64,000 nt of DNA. Source: Saccharomycopsis fibuligera x Saccharomycopsis cf. fibuligera (lineage: Eukaryota; Ascomycota; Saccharomycetes; Ascoideales; Saccharomycopsidaceae). The notes below the pieces were generated by a model, which worked only from the letters and a program-made list of their open reading frames with translations, was not told where the DNA came from and ran no database searches. The stretch covers positions 434,001-498,000 of the forward strand of contig CP012820.1 of assembly GCA_001936135.1 (NCBI GenBank), read 5' to 3'. Position 1 is the stretch's first letter. Each line of letters starts with the position of its first letter. Positions 32,788-42,901 of this stretch are shown here, piece by piece. The position numbers and the translations under genes are program-made.

Positions 32788-33659
32788 GATTTACCTGATT
32801 TACCTGGTAGCGGTATCGTTGTATTGTAGAGGAATTGTTTCTTGGATAGACGTAGTTTCACCAGTAGCGAAACCGCAGTTTGTTTGATACTTGCCAACGG
32901 TTTGTGCGGGATATTTGATATTTATATCGGCGATTGATTAAAATTGTTTTGAAAGAAAAAACAAAAAAATATTTTACCTTCTCAGCATTCGCTGGCTGGG
33001 GTTCCATGCACCATCCCAGCAAGGAATAAAACCAGCACTCAACAGCGGGAACAACTCCCACAACAACCACAGCAGTAATTTCGTCCTTTGTCTTGCTGTC
33101 TGGAACCAGATTCTGTCTTGTCGCATCTGATCCCGGCAGGCACATTCCCTGTTTACTGCTGGCTGCTTGCTGGCTGAGGGCCCGACAGACTACAAGTGTG
33201 CTGAGCTTGATGAAGCCTACCAAAACAAACAATAATATGACCAACCACAATGTAGAGAAATTAGGTACTTGCCAAATAACGCAAATACGCTGGCATGAGG
33301 ATCGCACGTTAACGGGTACAATAGAATATAAGCAGACTATTGCAAACAGTAAAATAGTCAACATAATTCAACTCATGAAACAAACAACCAAACGAAGTAA
33401 TCAAAAAATAATTAGAATAATCAGATATCCAAACCTAAATTCCAAGCTCTACATCCACCCCCACACAACGACTTAAGGTCACCAGCATTCAGTATTTGCG
33501 CTATTTATATAACTATTTACTAAACAGAAAAGAAAGAAAAAGAAAAAAAAAGCCTGGCTTGTTACTTTTTTGTTCTTGCTTGTAGGCAGGTATTCATGAA
33601 CTTTGCAATTGTAGCAAGGGCATGTCTCAAACCGGCCATATAAATTAGACAATCCCTAC
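32788..33659. other. Upstream DNA of LCB4
   Basis: 870 bp between the GPM2-like stop and LCB4. Overlapping frames on both strands (32858-33364 minus, 33093-33476 plus) exist because the GC-richer centre is poor in stops; neither resembles a protein. No gene is seen. Confidence 0.55.
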
Positions 33660-34622
33660 CTAATCTTTCCCAAGGCCCTGGTTGGCCACCTCTTGAGCAC
33701 CTTTAGCAGCGGCTTCTGGGTCCAAGTAATAGTAGTCACCTACCAGTTTGAGACCTTGTCCTTGTCTATCATTGACATCGGCTGTACCATGTTTCTGGTC
33801 ATCCTTCTTAGCAAGTTCGAACTCATACACCAAAGGAATACCATTTGGAATATTGATATGCTGGATATCCTCATCGCTCACTTTGCTAATGATCTTAATC
33901 AACGAGCGCACCACTGAGCCATGTGCAACCACAAGCACAGTCTTTCCCTTGGCAATCTCGGGTTTAATTACACCGTAGTAATATGGCTGTACTCTTTCTA
34001 CCACCATTTTTAATGATTCACCCTTTGGTAGCTTATCAATGGCAATATCAGCGAATTTGTAGCGTTCATCAATAGCACTAATTTGTTGGTCTTCACTGTC
34101 GTCATTATTGCTATCATCGTCGTTATCGTTAGCATTACTGTTATTATTTCTTCTGTTTTCTTTTTCTCGTTGTCTGCTCTCCTGGGTGTTATTATCGTCA
34201 ATCAATGGTGGACAGCCGTCAAAAGCTCTCCGCCAAAACATATACTTCTCCTTCCCAACTTCTTTGTAAACCTCGTCTTTTTTTCTCCCCTGAAGAGCCC
34301 CATAATGTCTTTCGTTCAATCTCCAACTACGCGCCACATCGACCCAAGGTCTCTCGAGTGAATTAGCAACAATCTGGCCAGTTTGGCAACTTCGAGTAAG
34401 TTTAGAAGTGAAAATTATGTCGGGTGGTAAATGGGCTTGTTTTATTAAGGATGCTGCTTGCCCTGCTTGTTGTTTGCCCTTATCTGTAAGTTTGACATCC
34501 ACCCAGCCGCAAAACCGGTTACTGTTATTCCATTCGCTTTGTCCATGGCGCAATAAAATAAGGTGGAATTTAGAGTCGCTGTGGCTGGTGATCTTGGTGC
34601 TACTTGAAGTAGTATTGCTCAT
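33660..34622 (-). CDS. GPM2: Phosphoglycerate mutase-like protein with acidic insertion
   Basis: 320 residues, histidine phosphatase superfamily, cofactor-dependent phosphoglycerate mutase type. The catalytic histidine is His26 in LLRHGQSEWN. Further active-site residues are Arg77 (TRSCQTG), Glu104 (LNERHYG) and His234 (AHGSVVRS). Canonical Gpm1 is 247 residues; the extra length is a disordered Asn/Asp/Arg/Glu insert at about 146-180, after YMFWRRAFDGCPPL, plus about 30 residues at the C-terminus. S. cerevisiae Gpm2 (311) is also longer than Gpm1, so this is best seen as a GPM2-type paralogue rather than the glycolytic enzyme. All catalytic residues are present, so activity is possible. ATG 34622 precedes a Ser/Thr-rich lead of 18 residues. 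Confidence 0.9.
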   Translation of the reverse strand: MSNTTSSSTKITSHSDSKFHLILLRHGQSEWNNSNRFCGWVDVKLTDKGKQQAGQAASLIKQAHLPPDIIFTSKLTRSCQTGQIVANSLERPWVDVARSWRLNERHYGALQGRKKDEVYKEVGKEKYMFWRRAFDGCPPLIDDNNTQESRQREKENRRNNNSNANDNDDDSNNDDSEDQQISAIDERYKFADIAIDKLPKGESLKMVVERVQPYYYGVIKPEIAKGKTVLVVAHGSVVRSLIKIISKVSDEDIQHINIPNGIPLVYEFELAKKDDQKHGTADVNDRQGQGLKLVGDYYYLDPEAAAKGAQEVANQGLGKD

Positions 34623-34866
34623 TATGATGCGTGTATGTGTGATTGAATTCGTGAATTTGCTAGTTATGATCTGTTGACGTAAATGTACAACATATACAAT
34701 TAATCTTTATGAATTTATGGTGAATGAGTACTCTTCCAGGTTTGCAATGCAATGATCTATATATAGAGGAATATGAAATGGCAGCAATGGTCCGCGTATG
34801 AGAATAACCGATGATTTTGATCTTGTCCTAATCGATTGATACCGGCTGTAACTATTGTAGTCAGAA

Positions 34867-34915
<49 letters not shown>

Positions 34916-36883
34916 GATAACCAAAATCAGAAGCAAGTCTTGGTAATCAGACCAATGTTATCAAAGGGCATTGAGAACCATTATAGGATGAGCTGAAGAA
35001 ATAGCAGTCTCGAGACTGCTCCAGACTTGCATCAGCTGAGAGGACTTCTCTCACGTTCTTCCGCTCCAAGCAATTGATATGCAGTGAATCGTTGTAAGGA
35101 AACCCATAGAGCACGTGCATATTCACATGCACTACATTTCTTTGGGTCTGTTATTGGCCACTATACGCTATAGCAATGTGCTGGTACAAAGTGGTTGGCA
35201 TGGTTTAAACTACAAACTATTGATGAACAAAATATACGGAGTGAAAATTTTGAAATTGTTTGCTGTGGAATATCATCATCAAGGCATCAAACCATAACTT
35301 GCCAAAAAATAAGTTTTGTAAAGACCCTTTTAAAATTAAATACGGTTCTGCCTGCTCCCCAACAATTACATCATGTCTACAAAGCAATCTACAACACTGC
35401 CTGTTTAGGTCTCATTTTAATCGTTCTACTGTGCAGACTTCCTAAATTGCTTTTAGCCTTCAAATGAACATAATTCTAGACTAAGTTTCCCAAAAATGCC
35501 AAAGTAGTGGCCCGTTATCACTTTGAGCCATCTGCAAAGGTAGTGACTGTTCTACTAAAGTCGATATGGTGCAACACTACCAAATAACATTATGAGGCTC
35601 GTTTCTTTATACGCAATAGGTTACTTTAGTAAACCGATTGGGTAAATTGTCACTGCAAAACCAAATCTTGTAACGTTGTTGAAATAAAGTTTAGATCAAT
35701 CAGAATATCTGGACTCTTCAGTCACTAGAACTGTAAGTAGTATTTTACGTACTTATTTTAAAAATAGTCTGTACATAGTTCATGTTGTCCTTCATAAGCC
35801 CTATAGCCTGAAAAACAATAGGGCAAGAATAATGAGCAAAGTGATTTTCGATCCCAATATTCATCCTCTATCTTCACGATGATATATTATTGGTCGACTT
35901 TTTACAATGCGTGGGTGCTGGGTGCTTGACCAGCGCAACACATCGCTTCAGAAAATTCAAAAGGCCCAACCTACTGTTAGTTTCGGAAAATTCTTTATTT
36001 CAAAGCTTGCATATATCTATGTAAGATGTGCTGGCCAAGCGCAAAAACTACGAACCTGCAAATATAGTAAGCATATTGTATTCTTGCTACTCAAAAGTCA
36101 ATGTAGATACCTCGTGCTATTTAAAAAGTGTTACAGAAGTTATCGTATATGAAGTAACTAACAGCATTAATATGGCTAAACAAACGACTCATTGGCGCTA
36201 AATCAACACAGACGCAACCTGTTGTTGATAATGCTGAATTTTCCCGAAAAAGTACAACCCTATATTGTGTACTTTGCTTTCAGACGTACGTTTTTTTTTT
36301 GTAAATAAAAGTTATCGAAGTGTAGACTGAGTTAGCAGCTGGCAACTGTCCACAAATTGTGACAAATGGTGACGGAAAAAAAGATAGAAAATCTGTATGA
36401 TGAAGCATAAAGTGCACTATGCTGCGCAATTATGCTATTTACTACTGTAATTGCATGCGATACAATGCGTATATATGTACTGCATAGTTTTTATATGTGA
36501 GATGCTGTGCATGCATAAATGCAAATTCTGCCAAAATTACAGATTTTATTGATATTGCTGTTCGTTTAGACCGTTTTAACTTTTTTTTTTCTATCCATAG
36601 TGATTTTATTATCATTTTTTGTAACATAGGCATCGAAAAGGTATAAATATCCTTGAGGATCTCGGGAACTTGGTTGTGTGTTAATCGTATTGAAATACTT
36701 TCTATTGCTCATCTAGATTTAGTTTCAATTATCTCTTTTTTTTTTTTTTTTTTTTTTTACAAATTGCTCTGTGGATCATTTTCAAAATTAGACAGCAATA
36801 CTAGTTGACTAAAAAAGTCACGTCTTCAATAAAAGCTGCTAATAAATATAAGAAGCTTCTTTCAGATACAAAAACTAATTAGC
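34623..36883. promoter_or_regulatory. 2.3 kb divergent spacer between GPM2-like and PRY genes
   Basis: It contains an AT dinucleotide repeat (34875-34912), a TATATATAGAGG segment near 34757, and a T23-type tract just before the PRY gene (about 36737-36759). TAAATATA at 36843-36850 is the best TATA candidate for the PRY gene. An 81-residue frame at 35907-36152 has an ATG but nothing recognisable. No gene is supported. Confidence 0.5.
34875..34912. repeat. AT dinucleotide repeat
   Basis: About 19 AT units directly after a short A run, about 250 bp upstream of the GPM2-like start. Confidence 0.95.
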
Positions 36884-38386
36884 ATGCCCTCTGCAGTTCT
36901 CAAAATTCTATTTGTTGCCATCTGTTTGATCAGTGGTTGCACTGATGCTGTCACAATTTCCACTGGTAGTACCACCACCACAGTCACTACTCATACTGGG
37001 ACTTCTATTTTCACTTCAACTGCTCATGGTAAATTCACCAAAACTTTTTACGTTTATGGTACCCCACCAAAGCCAACCATTAGTAGTACTAAACCAACAC
37101 AGAGTATAATTGCTGAAGGTCCGCCACCTGAACATCTGTCGAAATCTAGTCTCTCTAGCTCTGTTAGTACTGGTAAGGCTGTCACTTCGACTGCGGCTGC
37201 CGTTGCTACTACTAGCTCTAAGTCAGCTACTGTTATCATATCCAAAAGCACTAAGCCGACTAGTAGTATCAAAGCTGCCACCAATGGTCCCAAAATCTCC
37301 AGTTCTCTCAAAGCGCCAACGACAACAACAGCTAAATTAACTTCCAGTTCTTCTTCAAAGAAGGCAACAACAAGCACATTGAAGCCAACGACTTCCTCTT
37401 CAAAAGCTGCTGTAGCAACAGCACCTACAAAAGCATCTAGCTCAAGTACTAAACCTTCAACTACTTCCACCAAAGCAGCTACGTCCACCAAAGCAGCTAC
37501 GTCTACCAAACCAGCTACTACTTCCAGTAGCACCAAACCAACAACCAGCTCCACCAAACCAGCTACGTCTACCAAAGCAGTTACTACTTCCAGTAGCACC
37601 AAACCAACAACCAGCTCCACCAAACCAGCTACATCTACCAAAGCAGTTACTACTTCCAGTAGCACCAAACCAACAACCAGCTCTACCAAACCAGCTACAT
37701 CTACCAAACCAGCTACTACTTCCAGTAGCACCAAACCAACAACCAGCTCCACCAAACCAGCTACATCTACCAAAGCAGTTACTACTTCCAGTAGCACCAA
37801 ACCAACAACCAGCTCCACCAAACCAGCTACATCTACCAAACCAGCTACTACTTCCACTAAAGCTTCGACTACATCAACCAGGGCAAGCTCTTCTTCCTCA
37901 ACTGCTTCTAAAACCTCCAGCCAAACCTCCACTGCAGCTTCTCCAACTGGCACTTTTGAATCCGCCATCATCGACGAACACAACGCCAAGCGTGCTTTGC
38001 ATTCTGCTCCAAATTTGAAGTTTAATCAAACTTTGTACAATTATGCCGCTGCTTATGCTGCTAAGTACGACTGTAGTGGTACTTTAACGCATTCTGGTGG
38101 TCCGTATGGTGAGAATTTAGCCCTTGGTACCAATTTGGATGGTCCAGGCGCCGTTGACTTGTGGTATAATGAGATCAGTAGTTATAACTTTGATAGTCCT
38201 GGCTTCAGCAGTTCTACCGGACATTTCACACAAGTTGTCTGGAAAGGTACTACTCAAGTTGGCTGCGCTTTGAAATCTTGTCCTAATTATTATAGTGCGA
38301 ATTATGTTATTTGTTCTTATTACACCCCAGGAAATATTGTTGGTAACAATAACCAATACTTTAAAGATAACGTTTTGAAAAGTTAG
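36884..38386 (+). CDS. Secreted PRY/CAP-domain cell-wall protein with Ser/Thr repeats
   Basis: 500 residues. An N-terminal signal peptide (about 1-22, ending near GCTDA) and a short Thr-rich segment lead into a long Ser/Thr/Lys/Pro region (about 60-355) that is probably heavily O-mannosylated. This includes a 22-residue (66-bp) tandem repeat, unit PATSTKAVTTSSSTKPTTSSTK-like, present about five times at 37503-37850. The C-terminal CAP/SCP domain (about 358-500) has the signatures HFTQVVWK and VICSYYTPGN and paired cysteines near 397, 461, 466 and 477. Yeast Pry proteins bind sterols and fatty acids outside the cell; Candida relatives (Rbt4, Rbe1) are wall or secreted proteins. No GPI signal follows the CAP domain, so it is likely released or loosely wall-bound. 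A 311-codon antisense frame through the repeat is an artefact. Confidence 0.93.
   Translation: MPSAVLKILFVAICLISGCTDAVTISTGSTTTTVTTHTGTSIFTSTAHGKFTKTFYVYGTPPKPTISSTKPTQSIIAEGPPPEHLSKSSLSSSVSTGKAVTSTAAAVATTSSKSATVIISKSTKPTSSIKAATNGPKISSSLKAPTTTTAKLTSSSSSKKATTSTLKPTTSSSKAAVATAPTKASSSSTKPSTTSTKAATSTKAATSTKPATTSSSTKPTTSSTKPATSTKAVTTSSSTKPTTSSTKPATSTKAVTTSSSTKPTTSSTKPATSTKPATTSSSTKPTTSSTKPATSTKAVTTSSSTKPTTSSTKPATSTKPATTSTKASTTSTRASSSSSTASKTSSQTSTAASPTGTFESAIIDEHNAKRALHSAPNLKFNQTLYNYAAAYAAKYDCSGTLTHSGGPYGENLALGTNLDGPGAVDLWYNEISSYNFDSPGFSSSTGHFTQVVWKGTTQVGCALKSCPNYYSANYVICSYYTPGNIVGNNNQYFKDNVLKS
37503..37850 (+). repeat. 66-bp coding tandem repeat in the PRY gene
   Basis: About five near-identical copies encode a 22-residue Ser/Thr/Lys/Pro unit, alternating between an AVTTSS and a PATTSS variant. 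Near-identity at DNA level suggests recent expansion or gene conversion; copy number probably varies between strains. Confidence 0.9.
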
Positions 38387-39076
38387 AAGATTGAATTTGG
38401 CGTAACTTATTTATAATTTACAAATTTTATTTATTATTATTAACCTTCCTTCGTGGTTGATTGCTTATTGTCTATCAACGAGTTCTCAACAAAACATTTT
38501 CTTTCTAATCTCGGATCACAAGTGCTATATTTTTTAACTTTTGGTCTTTTTTCAAATATTGCTTCTTTTTTATTCATCATTTTATCAGTTTCATTTTACA
38601 ATAATACCTCGAAAGTAACCGGAGTTATTTATTTTCCACATTGCGCCTGTGTTTGTAAAAATACCTATGTATAGAACAAAATACGCTTTTTCAACATCGT
38701 AAGCGTATACTTTATAGTGAAGGCGAAACAAGAGTCAGCTGTGGATATATTACATTACTAAAGATTAAATCAAATATTGCTAATGTTATTTTTGTCCTAT
38801 GAATATTGCTGTAGTCTAAAAGTGTACTATTTGGGTACAACAGAGGCCTCGTTTTTTATCCTGAAAGACAAATGGGACTAACGTTGTTTTTTTCTTCTTG
38901 AGAGGTTGTTATATCATGAACTTTTATCAATATCGAATTTTTCAACATATAAATGTTATTTTCTTGGATTTTTTCACAACCAAGCATTCTATATAATACT
39001 AATGAAGTGAAATTTTCTAGTAAATTATATATATATTAAGACACAAGATATGCCCCATACGGACCAATATCAAATG

Positions 39077-39116
<40 letters not shown>

Positions 39117-39851
39117 ATACATCATTATTACCATTGCTTTAAAACTCAGAAAAGACACTTGCAAGTGTGCTCGCCTTTCATGCGTCTCTAGGTGCCAATA
39201 ATACAATATTTCTGTAAAGTAACAGCAATTTATGTTATTTAGTAGGTCTACACGCTTATACCGGCAGCGTTGTAGTTAAAGCATCTTGATTGAGATGAAA
39301 TTGAAGTTATGAGAATTTTTTAATTCGTGGTTATAATAAAGACCGAATCAAAAAGCAGACAAATTGACTGGAGAGAAAAGTTGATAAAAAAGCACTTGAC
39401 AATGTACACAGAAATTGATCTCGTGCATGTTGAAAAAAATCTCAATTGTATCACCGCATGCATTTCAATGCATTGCCTGAAATGCTTCTTTTTTGCGATG
39501 TTGTGCATGATACTGCATGGCTATTCATAGCCTGTGGTAGTTTTGAAAGCAAAATGTGGTTGGCCCCTATAATAAGAAAAAACTAAGAAAGGACAGAAAT
39601 GTTAGAATTATGGATAGAGAGACGCACCTCACTGGGAACGAAAACCTATCAACATGTTTTATATGGTGGTGGTTCAGTGATTTGGTCCTACTTTAATTGG
39701 CCTAAATTCACAACTTTTACAGTCAATGTATAACTTCACCTAACAGCAGAAATCCCACACCTATAAAATAAAGTCAAGCCAAGTAAAGTTAGGCAAAGTT
39801 AGGCAAAGCTAAATCAAATCAAATTATATATCCTCTTTCAGGTCCACGACA
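38387..39851. other. Spacer between the PRY gene and GPI18
   Basis: 1.46 kb, AT-rich. It contains an A39 run (39077-39115) and a short AAGTTAGGCA-type repeat (about 39783-39810) next to a possible TATA (ATTATATATCC, about 39823-39833) for GPI18. No gene is seen. Confidence 0.55.
39077..39115. repeat. A39 homopolymer
   Basis: One of several 32-39 base A or T runs in the window's intergenic DNA. Confidence 0.95.
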
Positions 39852-41282
39852 ATGAAGTTTAGCCATATTGTTAAGATTACTGTATTTTTCAGTTTTATCA
39901 AAATAATCCAAATATGCGTTGTGATGTTGGTCAATGCTCAATTTGATACGTCATCGCAGATACTACTATCTTCTGAGCAAGTGGCACACGACAAACACAT
40001 ATTCGCCCAAGCATTAAATACCGCTTTCAATATTCCTCAGCCGTATACTAATGTGGCATTAACTCGATTTTTTGACAGATTAGTGATTTGGGATGCAGTC
40101 TATTTTACCAAATTTTTTACTTATGGCATTACGTATGAGCATGAATGGGTATTTGGGCCGCTTTGGTGGAGATTTGTTCGTTATTTCCCGTTAAAAAATT
40201 TTGATAGTATCAACAAACTTGTACATCTTGATAGTGTGGATGCTGCTGACATAAGTGACAATTTCTACACAAGGTTAATATTTGCGGTAATAATGACAAA
40301 TGTGTGTCATTACTTGTCTGTGCTTATGCTTTACACACTAACTAATACTGCGTTCGAAAAGACCCAATTGACGAGAAAATTTGCTAATAATAGCGGCAAT
40401 AGCTTTGCTTTAAAGAGTGCTTTGCTTTATGTGATTAATCCAGCTGGTATTTTTATAACTGCACCATACTCTGAATCAGCGGCCAATTTGATGACTTTTG
40501 CTGCGTTGTATTTACGGGAAATCTCACTAACGAATAGTTATGGTAAAGATTTGCGAAACCCGTTGAATTCCAAAATAACCCATTTCCGTTACGTTTTTTC
40601 AATTGTACCATACTTGATGTCAGCTGTATTTGTTGGGTTGGGCATTGGCATTAGATCTAATATAATTCTAGTGGCCTATGTCTACTTGTACGATGCTTTG
40701 TATTTCTTATATCATCAAAAAGTTTTTGCTACGCTAAGCGCGATAATAGCTGGATTGATCACTTTTACCAGTTTTCTAGCATTGAACTATTTCCCCTATG
40801 TTGAATTTTGTCCAGAAAGAACCGTATGGTGTGGTAAACAGGTACCTTTCTTGTACCTTTTTGCACAGTCACACTACTGGAATGTGGGATTTTTCCAATA
40901 CTGGACCGCAAATAATATTCCTAATTTTTTGCTTGCAGTGCCAATTGTTACGGTATTAGTTTTATCTCTGAGACATTTTGTTAGCAAATACTATGTTCCT
41001 AACTTGAAACCGATGTTGCACGTTACTTATCTTTTCTTGTTCTTGGGTATCACCAGCTGGCATGTGCAGATTTTGACGCGCATTGGCGGGTTTATTCCAT
41101 TGCCATATTGGTATTTGGCTGATAAACTCATAGAGAGTAATAACAGAGAAAAGCTTGTCGGAAAGGTTTTCAAAAAGCGTGGTAGTGATAAATTGCCAGT
41201 TCAAAAGGTAGTGATTTGTTGGTTTTTTATATATTCGGTGGTGCAAACCGCTTTATTTGCAGGATTTCTTCCTCCGGCATGA
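39852..41282 (+). CDS. GPI18: GPI mannosyltransferase II (PIG-V family)
   Basis: 476 residues (S. cerevisiae Gpi18 is 433). An ER multi-pass enzyme that adds the second mannose to the GPI anchor precursor from dolichol-phosphate-mannose. Family features visible are an acidic lumenal motif after the first segments (VIWDAVYFTKFFTYGITYEHEW, about residues 76-97), the LLYVINPAGIFITAPYSES segment (about 195-213) and a GLGIGIRSN stretch (about 262-270). The protein ends with PLPYWYLAD and a last hydrophobic span closing in GFLPPA. Eight or more membrane segments are apparent. It depends on GDP-mannose only indirectly, through Dpm1, so it does not need VRG4. ATG 39852 begins a hydrophobic first segment. 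It is likely essential. Confidence 0.95.
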   Translation: MKFSHIVKITVFFSFIKIIQICVVMLVNAQFDTSSQILLSSEQVAHDKHIFAQALNTAFNIPQPYTNVALTRFFDRLVIWDAVYFTKFFTYGITYEHEWVFGPLWWRFVRYFPLKNFDSINKLVHLDSVDAADISDNFYTRLIFAVIMTNVCHYLSVLMLYTLTNTAFEKTQLTRKFANNSGNSFALKSALLYVINPAGIFITAPYSESAANLMTFAALYLREISLTNSYGKDLRNPLNSKITHFRYVFSIVPYLMSAVFVGLGIGIRSNIILVAYVYLYDALYFLYHQKVFATLSAIIAGLITFTSFLALNYFPYVEFCPERTVWCGKQVPFLYLFAQSHYWNVGFFQYWTANNIPNFLLAVPIVTVLVLSLRHFVSKYYVPNLKPMLHVTYLFLFLGITSWHVQILTRIGGFIPLPYWYLADKLIESNNREKLVGKVFKKRGSDKLPVQKVVICWFFIYSVVQTALFAGFLPPA

Positions 41283-42399
41283 TGTTTAAGTGGATAGGTT
41301 ATAATGTCAGAGAGTTTTGGTTCGTAAGAGGAAGAAAATTTGTATTAAAGACCGTGATGTCAGTTAAACGAAATGCGTTTAAGTAAACCTATTTTACATG
41401 CTTGGCTTCTTGAAAAGTAAAGGTGGTGTAACATGTTAACCTCAAACATCAACAGCCTCCTGCATACGGTTCTTACGTTATCTGTTCAGATTGTAACATA
41501 TTGAAATCAAATAGAGTAGGTACATAAAAAGAGTGTTTTACCTTCATATGTCTAATTATCAATTACAAAAAATGTGCTTAATTAATTCACCATCCTTGCT
41601 TAGCTATCACAATTAGCGCATTTTTACAATTTTCTTTATGAGCAAACTAATTATAAACATCATAATAGGGCGTATCTAATCAGAGAATACACATAAAGTA
41701 TATAGAATTCTAATAATTATTGGAAATGACTTCTACTGACATCATCATGCCGCTGCTACCGCTGCTGTCCCACGGATTACCGCCTCAGTCCGGCTTATAG
41801 GCCACGGTTGGGCACGGTGACGCCGGCAATGTAATGCGGAAACGAAAACTAAGTGTCTGTGTATCTGTGCTCGGGATAAATTAGTATTCGAAAAAGAGAC
41901 GAAAGCAAACACGCTCATTTGAGCCAAAGAGAAAAATTTTGCCGTGCTTCGGCTTCTTCAGATCAAAAAAATTTTTCTTGGGCTAAAATTTGCAACGAAA
42001 TTTTGGTGTCTCGGAGTATCTCGTACTTGAGTGAGGCATGCCTCATACTATGTATGGTAAGTACCATAAAGTTTGAGTGATGAGATGAGTAATACAATAT
42101 AGCCCGCTTTTACTTTCCGGTCGGAGTTGAAGGGCAAAGCGCAGGATTCCGTACTCGGGGTTAATTGACTTAAGTGCGTATCAGTTGGGCCGGAATGGTT
42201 GCGCACACATGCACTGTTTTACTGGGGCACCACAGGCAAGCCACAAACGTCAAGGGTGCACATCGCAATCTAACGGCTATGGCGATCGCTGTCTGGCACT
42301 GGCGATGCCTGCAACTGATGGGGGTGCGGGTCATTGACGGGTCCCCCCCCCCATGATATATAAAAGAATGTTGCCTTTCTTCAGGGAAAATTCTTAGCG

Positions 42400-42412
42400 T
42401 TCTAGAAGGTTC
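42400..42412 (+). promoter_or_regulatory. Heat-shock element upstream of RPN4
   Basis: TTCTAGAAGGTTC is a perfect nTTCnnGAAnnTTCn Hsf1 site. A further TTC-GAA-TTC series with one altered spacing lies just upstream (about 42380-42393). In S. cerevisiae, Hsf1 is known to activate RPN4; conservation here is inference from this site, 490 bp before the ATG. Confidence 0.75.
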
Positions 42413-42474
42413 GGTTGAGAACCGCAGTGTTCCGCACAGTGCCGCCTCAAAAGCATTTCCCGGTCCGCCAGTGA

Positions 42475-42481
42475 TTACTAA
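42475..42481 (+). promoter_or_regulatory. Yap1-type response element upstream of RPN4
   Basis: TTACTAA matches the Yap1 recognition element. Yap1 is a known activator of RPN4 under oxidative stress in S. cerevisiae. A 7-mer alone can occur by chance; closeness to the heat-shock element raises its credibility. Confidence 0.5.
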
Positions 42482-42901
42482 TATTTGGCACCAATACCAG
42501 AACTAATACCCGGCCTATCTACAGTTGCCTTGTTGCACATCTCATCGTCGAATTCAGTTGTTGTCAACAAAATTGAATTTACTTCTTTTTTAACTTGTTT
42601 CTTTTTCTGTTTATAAGCTCCTTTTAGTTTCTATATATATAAACTATCTTCTTGACTTTTATTTTTCCTATTCTTTTCAATCTCTATTGTATCTTTAGTT
42701 TTGGTATTCCAATTTACTGCAAATTACGTTTCCAGTGGCTGGTTAAATTCCACGAAGATTATTACAATTGCCTAAATACCTTAAAAGCGCTTATTTTTTA
42801 CATCAACCTCGTTTACACTCCCAAGAGGAAAACAAAAATATCGAAAACAATTATTAATACTCAGAAAACAGACTTAGTACCAAGATCTATATCATACTAA
42901 A

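Larger units (their letters stand above)
41283..42901 (+). promoter_or_regulatory. RPN4 promoter region
   Basis: 1.6 kb between GPI18 and RPN4. The part from about 41,750 to 42,520 is GC-rich compared with its surroundings and includes two AAAATTTT palindromes (about 41932 and 41965). The proximal part is T-rich, with a TATA box TATATATATAAA at 42632-42643, about 260 bp before the ATG. A heat-shock element and a Yap1-type site are listed separately. No gene is seen here. Confidence 0.65.

Noticed and set aside
32858-33476. Overlapping frames of 168 (minus) and 127 (plus) codons upstream of LCB4
   Set aside because: Opposed frames over the same DNA with no family features; expected from the locally GC-richer sequence.
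35907-36152. 81-codon plus-strand frame in the GPM2/PRY spacer
   Set aside because: Has an ATG but no motif, no neighbouring promoter pattern and no recognisable homology.
37054-37989. 311-codon minus-strand frame across the PRY gene
   Set aside because: Exact antisense of the Ser/Thr/Lys repeat; its Val/Leu/Glu composition is dictated by the repeat and there is no independent evidence for it.
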